This document shows positions 34,173 to 40,831 of a stretch of 40,831 nt of DNA, piece after piece. The stretch spans positions 1-40,831 of the forward strand of contig CAIYSZ010000070.1 of NCBI GenBank assembly GCA_903928965.1. Reading direction: 5' to 3'. The notes under the pieces were generated by a model. That model saw only the letters and a program-made list of their open reading frames with translations, was not told the origin of the DNA and searched no databases. The position numbers and the translations under genes are program-made. Within the stretch, counting starts at the first letter, position 1; each line of letters begins with the position of its first letter. The DNA is from an uncultured Pseudomonadota bacterium (GTDB lineage: Bacteria > Pseudomonadota > Gammaproteobacteria > Methylococcales > Methylomonadaceae).

Positions 34173-36923
34173 ATGCGCATGAAACACTGCAAACTTTTAA
34201 CCACGGGGCTACCTAAACTCAAGGCCTTGGCCGCGGCCTGCCGCCAGGCGCTAACAGAACGCGCCCGCGCCCCCCACCCCCCAAAACCCGCCGCGACATC
34301 AAAGCCCGCCGCCTCTGGCAAGAAAAAAGCCGCCTTCCGCGCCTTATACCTGTCGGCGCTGGCGCTGCCCGGCATGACCGCCTTGGCCGACGACGGCGAC
34401 GACGACGTAGGACTGCAAGTCAACCATTACGAGGAATCCAAGCGCACCATATATGGACTCACCACCAGCGGCGCTACCAACAACCACATCAGCACCTCCA
34501 ACAATCAAGCCAGCCAAGTTAGCAACGGCTTTACCCCGATCACGGTGGAGGGCCAACACGCCTGGGGCAATTTTCACTACGACGACCGCACCCGCCTCGG
34601 CTTCAATTTTGTTCAGGATTTATGGTCCGGGGCCACGCCGCAACTGATCGCCCCGGCGGTCACCGGCCTTCAATTTACGTCGACCGAACGCTATTCCTCA
34701 ACCCACAGCGGCGCTACTCCCGCATACGACCAAGCTGGCTCAGGATATTTTGTCAACTCGCACGACCAGTTGTTTTACGAGAAGCAAAATCAAATAAACC
34801 AAATTACCGGCCAGACAATGACCAAACTGGCGCCGGCCACGCAAATGACGGAAGTGCTCAGCTACGCCTCGCCGGAAATCCGCAGCCAGGGCGACGCGCA
34901 TTTCGGTTACGACTGGGACCGCGCCTCGCTGGACATCGGCGGCGGAGTGTCGAATGAGCACGACTATCTATCTAGTTTTGGCAACGTGGGCGGGCGATTT
35001 TATTTCAACCAAAAGCAAACCACCCTGAACTATGGCGTCAGCTATACCAACAGCAGAACCCATGCACTGGAATTTGATCGAGTATCTTTTGCCGATATTC
35101 CCTCTAATCAAGTCGAAAAGACGCAAAACTCAGGAACCTATATCAACGCCAACCGCGAGGATTGGGCCTTGAATCTGGGCCTTAGCCAAGTCACCGGCAA
35201 AAACGGGCTGCTTAGCGCCGGCTTCAGCTATACCAACAGCAACGGTTTTCTAGCCAATCCGTACAAGGCGGTATTGGATCTGGTCATCGGCCCCGAGACT
35301 CTGGCCGGTTACCGGGCAATATCCCCTAACAGCATGATACTACAAGAAAAACGACCAAATCTGCGCAACCAATTCACCTGGAACGCCAGCTACCAGCATT
35401 ATATTGAACCGCTAGACGGCGCGGCCAAGCTGAACTACAACTTTTTTCACGACGACTGGGGCATCAACGCCCACACTTTTGAACTGGAATACCGGCAAAA
35501 TCTGGGCGCGGGCTGGATGCTGACGCCGCGCGCGCGCTACTACAGCCAAACCGCCGCCACGTTCTTCGGCCCTTATTTTTTAGACCTAAACACCTCACCC
35601 TACAGCAATAATGCCTATTCCAGCGACCAGCGGCTGGCCGCCTACGGCACCCTCAGCGGCGGAGCCGTGTTATCCAGGGATTTCGCCAAGGGCTTGCGCC
35701 TGGAGCTAGGCTACGAATACTACAGCCACCGCAGCGACTTGACCCTGGGCGGCGGCGGTTCCGGCGATTACATGGACTTTAATTACTATGTAGCCAACGC
35801 CACGCTGCGCGCCGACCTGACCAAACTGGCTCAAGTCGGCGGAGTGGTCATGGACGGCATGTTCGACGGCGAAGGCATGCGGCCCATGGATCACGCGGCG
35901 CACATGGCGCGCATGCAACACGGCGGCGCGATACCGGCGGCCATTATGTTCGGCGAAATGATGCCTAAGGGCGAGTACATGCTGGGCTACCGCTTCCTGC
36001 AGCAAAACTGGGGTAACGGCTACCAGATCGGCCAACAAGGCGGGCTCAACGCGGCCTGTACGCATGCCGCGTCTAAAAACGCGTATATGATGTGCAACAC
36101 CGGCATGACCATGAACATGCAGATGCTCAACTTTATGTACGCCCCCACCGATTGGCTGAATCTAATGCTGATGCCGCAATACATGACCATGAACATGAAT
36201 ATGTACAATACGCCGGCCATGATAGGCGGGGCCATGGGCCAGGGCAGCGGCATGCGCGACTGGGAAAGCAACGGCGGCTTCGGCGACACCGGCGCGTACG
36301 CCATGCTCAAACTGTGGGACGGCGGCGATCAAAAGCTGTTCACCAGCCAAGGCTTCACCGCGCCGACCGGCGCCATCCGCGCCTGGGATCAGCTTGATGT
36401 CGACATGGCTCATTTATTACCCTACGACATGCAAAATGGCAGCGGCACCTGGGATTGGAACCCCAGCCTGACCTATACCGGCAAATACGACGCCGTGTCC
36501 TGGGGCGCGCAACTGCAAGGCACCCTGCGCATGCAAAAAGAAAACTATATGCACTGGCGGCAGGGCGACATATTTCAAGCCACCGCCTGGGGCGGCTACC
36601 AATGGAACGATTGGCTGACCAATACCTTGCGCGTGAATTACACCAAGCAAGGCTCTATTTCGGATTATTCAAAGGGCGGTAACTTTATTTTGATGCAGGG
36701 CGGGGGCATGATGAAACCGTTCGTCATGCCCGACATCTTCGCCCAAAACTACGGCGGCACATTCGTCGACGCCGGCTTCGGCCTAACGCTGAGCGTCCCC
36801 AAGGGAACTTTCGCCGGCAACCGCGTCAGCGCCGAATGGCTGCAACCCATGTACACCAATTTCAACGGCTATCAGCTAGAAAGAATAGGCACGCTGGCGA
36901 TTACCTGGGGCTATATGTTTTAA
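34173..36923 (+). CDS. Outer-membrane protein: DUF3570 barrel fused to a second Met-rich barrel
   Basis: The 916-residue product has an unusually long N-region (about 52 residues, Pro/Lys-rich) before a signal core ALYLSALALPGMTALA, with cleavage expected after A72. Residues ~80-555 match DUF3570 proteins (GLQVNHYEESKRTIYG, DDRTRLGFNFVQDLWSGATPQ, then many amphipathic strands). Residues ~556-916 resemble a separate family of outer-membrane 'transporter' proteins: GEMMPKGEYMLGYRFLQQ, TMNMQMLNFMYAPTDWLNLMLMPQY, LPYDMQNGSGTWDWNPSLTYTG, and a C-terminal aromatic strand ending ITWGYMF. The second part is rich in Met and His, which could bind copper (inference). It follows the DUF4266 gene by 40 bases. 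Confidence 0.78.
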   Translation: MRMKHCKLLTTGLPKLKALAAACRQALTERARAPHPPKPAATSKPAASGKKKAAFRALYLSALALPGMTALADDGDDDVGLQVNHYEESKRTIYGLTTSGATNNHISTSNNQASQVSNGFTPITVEGQHAWGNFHYDDRTRLGFNFVQDLWSGATPQLIAPAVTGLQFTSTERYSSTHSGATPAYDQAGSGYFVNSHDQLFYEKQNQINQITGQTMTKLAPATQMTEVLSYASPEIRSQGDAHFGYDWDRASLDIGGGVSNEHDYLSSFGNVGGRFYFNQKQTTLNYGVSYTNSRTHALEFDRVSFADIPSNQVEKTQNSGTYINANREDWALNLGLSQVTGKNGLLSAGFSYTNSNGFLANPYKAVLDLVIGPETLAGYRAISPNSMILQEKRPNLRNQFTWNASYQHYIEPLDGAAKLNYNFFHDDWGINAHTFELEYRQNLGAGWMLTPRARYYSQTAATFFGPYFLDLNTSPYSNNAYSSDQRLAAYGTLSGGAVLSRDFAKGLRLELGYEYYSHRSDLTLGGGGSGDYMDFNYYVANATLRADLTKLAQVGGVVMDGMFDGEGMRPMDHAAHMARMQHGGAIPAAIMFGEMMPKGEYMLGYRFLQQNWGNGYQIGQQGGLNAACTHAASKNAYMMCNTGMTMNMQMLNFMYAPTDWLNLMLMPQYMTMNMNMYNTPAMIGGAMGQGSGMRDWESNGGFGDTGAYAMLKLWDGGDQKLFTSQGFTAPTGAIRAWDQLDVDMAHLLPYDMQNGSGTWDWNPSLTYTGKYDAVSWGAQLQGTLRMQKENYMHWRQGDIFQATAWGGYQWNDWLTNTLRVNYTKQGSISDYSKGGNFILMQGGGMMKPFVMPDIFAQNYGGTFVDAGFGLTLSVPKGTFAGNRVSAEWLQPMYTNFNGYQLERIGTLAITWGYMF

Positions 36924-36979
36924 CCGCAACCCATTAAAAATACCTAAATCCGCCGTCTTTTCCGCATCTCAAGCAAACA

Positions 36980-38341
36980 TTAACCACCGCGCTTACGCAA
37001 CAACGCACCGCCGGCTAGCAAACCGCTCAACATCATCCAAAACGAAGCCGGCACGGGCAACTCGGAAAGAATGCCGGAAACTTCAAAACCCCAACCGCCA
37101 AAATTATTATTTAAGCCCGAGGTTTGGCCGACGATGACGCCGCTGTCGTTAATGCCCAGCAAATAAGTGCCTTGTTCCGGGCCGCCATTGCCGGGTATCG
37201 GGCCGGCGTAGTCGATCGACTCGTTAATAAAGGCGCTGGTCAAGTAATTGTAGGTAAAGCCGTGAGCCAGATTGTTTGCATCCAGATAGTAACCCACCGC
37301 CACACCCTGGCTATTCAGGCCCGTGACATAGGTACCGTTTCCGCCAGAGAGCGGGTCTTGCACGTCCGTCCAGGTGTTGGCGGTGACATTAAAGATCAGC
37401 CCGTCCTTGGAACCGACAGCGTTATGCGGGTCCCAATAGCCCCCCACATAAACGTCGCCGCCATGCTCGTTCACGCCGGTGAAATAGGTATGGTCTTGGC
37501 GGGAGCTTACGGCTTGCGCCCCGCTGATTCCCCCGTAATTCCAGTCGCCGTAGGCGCCGTTGGCGATGCCATCCAGGGTGGCGCCGGTATTGTTATACAA
37601 CACGCCGACCTCGCCGGCGCTGCCCTTTTTAGCCCCGCCGAAATTTGCCTCGGCAAACCCAACCGCGATGCCGAACGCGCCATTGCCGCCCGAGTCCAGA
37701 CCCAAGGCGTAACCGCCGGTCACGGCTCCATTTATTTGCAAGGTATTGGTATCGCCGCTAGCATAGGAATTGGCGTCGTTAAACGCCAGTCCGGACGCCG
37801 GATTAGCGGGATTATTGCTAATATAAGAGACGGTTTGCGAGGCGTTTTGCGGATTAGCCGGATACAGCGCCGCGAAGTAACCGTTGTTATTGATCGCGGT
37901 TACCGAATTAGGCTGAGCGGTAATGTCCGAAGGATTGGCAAAATTGACGCCGCCGCTGCTATAATTGCCCTGCGGCGAATATAACAGGCCGTTATTGTCG
38001 GCATTATTTGCGTTGTAATTAAGCAGCGTATTACCGATAAAGCCGTAGGAGCTTTGATTAGCCAATCCATTGATGCTAGGCAGGCCGGAATCCGCGCTAT
38101 AAATAAAATCGCCGGCGATGGTCCCCGCGTTATTAATACCCACGAACAGACTAGCGCTGTTAATATTATTAGTTGAGATATTCGGATCATCGAACACACC
38201 GTTTTGAGTATCGGCGATGCCGGCGGTAGGGATGGTCCAGATGTAACCCGCCGCGGCCGGGCCGCTAGCCAGCAACGCCAGTACCGCGGCGTTTAACGCC
38301 CGGCGCGGTAGGGCGTGAAATAAACTTTTTGAAATAGTCAT
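36980..38341 (-). CDS. HAF-repeat secreted protein with PEP-CTERM-like tail (copy 1)
   Basis: The 453-residue product has a signal peptide (about 1-31, ending ASGPAAAG) and at least four HAF-type motifs: FVGINNAGTIAGDFI, TAINNNGYFAALYP, GLNSQGVAVGYYLD and GINDSGVIVGQTSG. It ends LPVPASFWMMLSGLLAGGALLRKRGG, a short Pro motif, one membrane helix and an Arg/Lys cluster. This is the tripartite layout of PEP-CTERM exosortase substrates, here in the VPVPA variant. HAF proteins are extracellular, of unknown function. AGGAG precedes the ATG at 38341. It is a tandem duplicate of the gene at 38485-39843. Confidence 0.82.
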   Translation of the reverse strand: MTISKSLFHALPRRALNAAVLALLASGPAAAGYIWTIPTAGIADTQNGVFDDPNISTNNINSASLFVGINNAGTIAGDFIYSADSGLPSINGLANQSSYGFIGNTLLNYNANNADNNGLLYSPQGNYSSGGVNFANPSDITAQPNSVTAINNNGYFAALYPANPQNASQTVSYISNNPANPASGLAFNDANSYASGDTNTLQINGAVTGGYALGLDSGGNGAFGIAVGFAEANFGGAKKGSAGEVGVLYNNTGATLDGIANGAYGDWNYGGISGAQAVSSRQDHTYFTGVNEHGGDVYVGGYWDPHNAVGSKDGLIFNVTANTWTDVQDPLSGGNGTYVTGLNSQGVAVGYYLDANNLAHGFTYNYLTSAFINESIDYAGPIPGNGGPEQGTYLLGINDSGVIVGQTSGLNNNFGGWGFEVSGILSELPVPASFWMMLSGLLAGGALLRKRGG

Positions 38342-38438
38342 TCCTTTTTCTCCTGTGGGTTAAGCTAGGTTTTGCGCTTGGCAACCATGGATCACCAGCG
38401 ATGACTGCGATAAGGTTTGCAATAAGACTTGAAAATAA

Positions 38439-38463
38439 GGCGGCGGGCTTTGCGCCCGCCGCC
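38439..38463 (-). terminator. Probable intrinsic terminator between the two HAF genes
   Basis: A perfect 10-base G+C stem (GGCGGCGGGC at 38439-38448 and GCCCGCCGCC at 38454-38463) with a 5-base loop lies just after the stop of the HAF gene copy 2. Read on the minus strand it is followed by TTATTTT. It should end or attenuate transcription between the two copies. Confidence 0.65.
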
Positions 38464-38484
38464 CGGCCAATCATCAACTGATGA

Positions 38485-39843
38485 TTAACGGCCGCGTTTG
38501 CGCAGCAACGTCCGTCCGGCGAACAGACCGCTCAACATCATCCAAAATGAAGCCGGAACCGGCACCGTGGAAGTAGCGGGAGTGGCCACAAATCCCCAGC
38601 CCCCAAAGTTGTTATTATATCCCGAGGTTTGGCCGACGATGACGCCGCTGTCGTTAACGCCCAGGAAATATGTGCCTTGTTCCGGGCCGCCGTCGCCGGG
38701 TATCGTGCCGGCGTAGTCGATAGACGCGTTAATAAAGGCGCTGGTCAGGTAATTGTAGGTAAAGCCGTGAGCCAGATTGTTTGCATCCAGATAATAACCC
38801 ACCGCCTCGCCCTGGCTATTCAGACCCGTGACAAAGGTGCCGTTGGTTGCTAGCGGGTCTTGCACGTCGGTCCAGGTGTTGGCGGTCACGTTGAATATCA
38901 AGCCGTCCAAGGTGCCGTTAGCGTTATGCGGGTCCCAATAGCCCCCCACATAAACGTCGCCGCCATGCTCGTTCACGCTGGTGAAATAGGTATGGTCTTG
39001 GCGGGAGCTTACGGCTTGCGCCCCGCTGATTCCTCCGTAGTTCCAGTCGCCGTAGGCGCCGTTGGCGATGCCATCCAGGGTGGCGCCGGTATTGTTATAC
39101 AACACGCCGACATCGCCGGCGCTGCCCTTGCCAGATCCGCCAAAACCGGCGTTCGCAAACCCAACCGCGATGCCGAACGCGCCATTGCCGCCCGAGTCCA
39201 GACCCAAGGCGTAACCGCCGGTCACGGCTCCATTTATTTGCAAGGTATTGGTATCGCCGCTAGCATAAGAATTGGTGTCGTTAAACGCCAATCCGGACGC
39301 CGGATTAGCGGGGTTATTGCTAATATAAGAGACGGTTTGCGACGCGTTTTGCGGATTAGCCGGATACAGCGCCGCGAAGTAACCGTTGTTATTGATCGCG
39401 GTCACCGCGTTAGGCTGAGCGGTAATGCTCGAAGGAACGGCAAAATTGATGCCGCCGCTGGTATAACCGCCCAGAGGCGAATATAACACGCCGCCACTGT
39501 CGGCGTTATTGGTATTGTAATTAACCAGCGTATTACCGATAAAGCCGTACCCGCTATTGTCAACTAATCCATTGATCGTAGGCAGGCCGGAATCCGCGCT
39601 ATAAATAAAATCGCCGGCGATGGTCCCCGCGTTATTAATACCCACGAACAGACTAGCGCTGTTTAAATTATTAGTTGAGATATTCGGATCATCGAACGCA
39701 CCGTTTTGGGTGTCGGCGATGCCGGCGGTAGGGATGGTCCAGGTGTAATCCGCCATGGCCGGGCCGCTGGCTAGCAAGGCAACCACGGCGGCGCCCGACG
39801 CTCGGCGCGGCAGGGCGTGAAAAACATTGTTTGAAATAGTCAT
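38485..39843 (-). CDS. HAF-repeat secreted protein with PEP-CTERM-like tail (copy 2)
   Basis: The 452-residue product matches copy 1 almost throughout, with the same signal peptide pattern, HAF motifs and C-terminal PVPASFWMMLSGLFAGRTLLRKRGR. Differences cluster in short blocks, such as ANAGFGGSGKGSAGDVG here against AEANFGGAKKGSAGEVG in copy 1, and in the segment before the tail (VATPATSTVPVPAS). The central part is near-identical at the DNA level, indicating recent duplication or gene conversion. AAGGAG lies just before the ATG. It is the first gene read from the motif-rich upstream region. Confidence 0.82.
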   Translation of the reverse strand: MTISNNVFHALPRRASGAAVVALLASGPAMADYTWTIPTAGIADTQNGAFDDPNISTNNLNSASLFVGINNAGTIAGDFIYSADSGLPTINGLVDNSGYGFIGNTLVNYNTNNADSGGVLYSPLGGYTSGGINFAVPSSITAQPNAVTAINNNGYFAALYPANPQNASQTVSYISNNPANPASGLAFNDTNSYASGDTNTLQINGAVTGGYALGLDSGGNGAFGIAVGFANAGFGGSGKGSAGDVGVLYNNTGATLDGIANGAYGDWNYGGISGAQAVSSRQDHTYFTSVNEHGGDVYVGGYWDPHNANGTLDGLIFNVTANTWTDVQDPLATNGTFVTGLNSQGEAVGYYLDANNLAHGFTYNYLTSAFINASIDYAGTIPGDGGPEQGTYFLGVNDSGVIVGQTSGYNNNFGGWGFVATPATSTVPVPASFWMMLSGLFAGRTLLRKRGR

Positions 39844-40013
39844 TGCTTTTTTCTCCTTTAGATAAGCAAGATTTGTAGTTTAGCGAACAAGAATTATCAG
39901 CGGCGGCTGTATATAAACCGCGCGGTAATTCTTTTTCACGCATGCACTAATCACACCAAAAAAAAATATTTCATTAAATTTCAATAAATTATGTTGTTTT
40001 CCAAAAATAGAAT

Positions 40014-40035
40014 TTAATTAAACTGTGTTATTTGA
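40014..40035. promoter_or_regulatory. 22-base near-palindromic motif, copy 3
   Basis: TTAATTAA, ACTGTG, TTATTTGA: one mismatch in the second half. It is followed by CATGGCTT, as is copy 5. It lies about 170 bases upstream of the HAF copy 2 start. Confidence 0.7.
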
Positions 40036-40135
40036 CATGGCTTGTTTAAACGGTCGGCGGAACTCGGAAAAAGTGCGCTATCCACGCCAAACGCATAATC
40101 GCCATGCATTAGGCGTATCGACGGAAAAATGGCTT

Positions 40136-40157
40136 TTAATTAAACTATGTTATTTAA
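40136..40157. promoter_or_regulatory. 22-base near-palindromic motif, copy 4
   Basis: TTAATTAA, ACTATG, TTATTTAA: identical to copy 1, 122 bases after copy 3. Confidence 0.7.
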
Positions 40158-40273
40158 CGCATCCGCAAACCATCCGCGCCGTGCAGCGCCCTGGGCTTAG
40201 CGGCGGATACGTCGATTCTTGGTTAAGCACGCATGAATCAGGCTAAAATCTCACTAAAACCAAAAAATACGAG

Positions 40274-40295
40274 TTAATTAAACTGTGTTATTTAA
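40274..40295. promoter_or_regulatory. 22-base near-palindromic motif, copy 5
   Basis: TTAATTAA, ACTGTG, TTATTTAA: consensus with the G-type centre, 138 bases after copy 4, followed by AGCATGGCTT. Confidence 0.7.
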
Positions 40296-40607
40296 AGCAT
40301 GGCTTTATAGCGGCCGTGAAGCTGGCGTATAACGCCCATGCCGCGCCAACCGGCTAGCCCCGCCCATTCGGCGTAAAACCCGCGCCGGCAATAGACGCAG
40401 ACTTAACGGAAAGCTCATGCGCCTGACGGACTCTACAGGTTTTAGTGTAACACCCACCTAATCGATAAAATATAAATCACCGTAAAATCAATTAATTACA
40501 TAAAAATAACATGCTTGTTAAGATATCGTCGGCTAAAAATGCTAACCCGCAAAAAATAAAACAAAGCCATATGACTTAATAATAAGCACCAATAGCTTGG
40601 ACATAAG

Positions 40608-40629
40608 TTAAATAACATAGTTCATTTTG
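40608..40629 (-). promoter_or_regulatory. 22-base near-palindromic motif, copy 6 (inverted, diverged)
   Basis: Read on the minus strand it ends ACTATG then TTATTTAA, matching consensus over 15 bases, with four mismatches in the first seven. It lies 54 bases upstream of the sigma-54 -24 element, a distance suitable for an activator site. Confidence 0.55.
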
Positions 40630-40682
40630 TAAATGAGTTACGGCGCAGGCTACAAGCCTTGCCAAGCTTGAATTTATACTCC

Positions 40683-40698
40683 TGGCACAGGGATTGCT
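40683..40698 (+). promoter_or_regulatory. Sigma-54 (RpoN) promoter, -24/-12
   Basis: TGGCAC (40683-40688), five bases, then TTGCT (40694-40698): the GG (40684-40685) and GC (40696-40697) are exactly ten bases apart, a full match to the TGGCAC-N5-TTGCW consensus. Transcription should begin near 40709, leaving about 100 bases of 5' UTR before the ATG at 40813. A bacterial enhancer-binding protein is required for such promoters, and no TGT-N10-ACA NifA-type site was found just upstream. Confidence 0.82.
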
Positions 40699-40762
40699 TT
40701 CTCTGTACACGACAAAACCTAAACAAGCCCGAAAGAAGGTTGCCTAAGTTTATGACTTGAAA

Positions 40763-40831
40763 GTCCATCGCTAATCTGTTTCACTCTCTAGTGACCAAAC
40801 AAGGGGCTGAACATGGAATTAAGCGATGGAC
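40763..40831 (+). promoter_or_regulatory. 5'-UTR inverted repeat pairing with the first codons
   Basis: GTCCATCGCT (40763-40772) is perfectly complementary to AGCGATGGAC (40822-40831), and the pairing extends by three bases (AAT with ATT) across a one-base bulge. The folded RNA would place the AAGGGG ribosome site and ATG in the loop and clamp codons 2-7. The right arm touches the window edge and may continue. Confidence 0.55.
40813..40831 (+). CDS. Start of an unknown sigma-54-driven gene (truncated by window edge)
   Basis: ATG at 40813 is preceded by AAGGGG with six bases spacing. Only six complete codons (MELSDG) are visible, too few to identify a product. The location downstream of a consensus sigma-54 promoter supports a real gene. 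Confidence 0.5.

Larger units (their letters stand above)
39844..40812. other. Long AT-rich intergenic region with repeated motif and sigma-54 promoter
   Basis: These 969 bases separate the divergent HAF gene (minus) from a truncated plus-strand gene. They contain three full motif copies (40014, 40136, 40274), a degenerate piece near 39980-40000 (ATTATGTTGTTTT), an inverted copy at 40608-40629, and a consensus sigma-54 promoter at 40683-40698. An open frame at 40025-40246 has no ribosome site or recognisable family and is not called. Confidence 0.65.

Noticed and set aside
37124..37984. Plus-strand open frame opposite HAF gene copy 1, with a similar one at 38860-39486
   Set aside because: Both exist because the HAF genes are duplicated; they have no ribosome sites or signal features, and the opposite strand encodes proteins with signal peptides, HAF motifs and sorting tails.
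40025..40246. 73-codon plus-strand open frame
   Set aside because: It spans a motif copy, starts within another one, and lacks a ribosome site and codon bias.
40014..40295. CRISPR-like array of regularly placed repeats
   Set aside because: Repeats are 22 bases but the intervals are 100 and 116 bases, only three copies lie together, and no cas gene is present.
40500..40680. NifA-type upstream activator site (TGT-N10-ACA) for the sigma-54 promoter
   Set aside because: No match found in the 180 bases before the promoter, so a nif link is not supported.

Overview
The window looks like a chromosomal segment of a gammaproteobacterium, most likely a methanotroph-type member of Methylococcales. That placement is an inference from gene order (pepA-holC, lptF-lptG, pcnB-folK-panB-panC), from PEP-CTERM-like secreted proteins, and from a dispersed intergenic repeat of a kind I associate with Methylomonas-like genomes. 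No 16S rRNA or methane-oxidation gene is present to confirm it. No rRNA, tRNA, CRISPR array or complete insertion sequence is visible.

Region 1 (1-12177) is mostly housekeeping. It holds a truncated Rpn/YhgA-type nuclease gene, holC and pepA on the minus strand, then lptF-lptG (LPS export permeases), a membrane-anchored EEP-fold phosphatase/nuclease, small secreted and membrane proteins, the pcnB-folK-panB-panC operon, a separately promoted panD, and the convergent yajQ-thpR pair. pcnB appears to start at an AUU codon (7121), as reported for E. coli pcnB; family homology is readable well upstream of the first ordinary start codon.

Region 2 (12467-23369) is a cell-surface polysaccharide (O-antigen-like) locus on the plus strand. 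It has a Wzx-type flippase, six glycosyltransferases, and the trio of 4-keto reductase (WbpV-like), polyprenyl-phosphate sugar-1-phosphate transferase (WbpL-like) and 4,6-dehydratase (WbpM-like). The trio predicts a chain started on an N-acetyl-quinovosamine-type sugar. No Wzy polymerase or Wzz regulator is seen. The 5' genes are visibly AT-richer than the rest, and a structured dispersed repeat sits between two glycosyltransferases.

Region 3 (23370-33107) starts with repeat-rich intergenic DNA around a MazG-like gene, including a REP pair and a second copy of the dispersed repeat. It continues with parC, gcvH-dgkA, a PfkB kinase-mazG-proline-rich secreted protein run, a minus-strand PilZ/QueD-like/DUF1249 operon, and an unusual protein with two CBM21-like carbohydrate-binding modules fused to an EEP catalytic domain.

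Region 4 (33108-40831) is the accessory, envelope-directed part. A DUF4266 lipoprotein is followed by a 916-residue outer-membrane protein that appears to fuse a DUF3570 barrel to a second, Met-rich barrel. Then come two tandemly duplicated HAF-repeat secreted proteins with PEP-CTERM-like tails. At the right edge is a consensus sigma-54 promoter leading into a truncated gene, with a 5'-UTR arm complementary to the first codons. A 22-bp near-palindromic AT-rich motif occurs six times in the window, and every copy I found lies in the two long intergenic regions flanking these genes. This is the best candidate here for an undescribed regulon: an outer-membrane barrel, a lipoprotein, secreted HAF proteins and an unknown sigma-54-driven gene under one DNA-binding factor.
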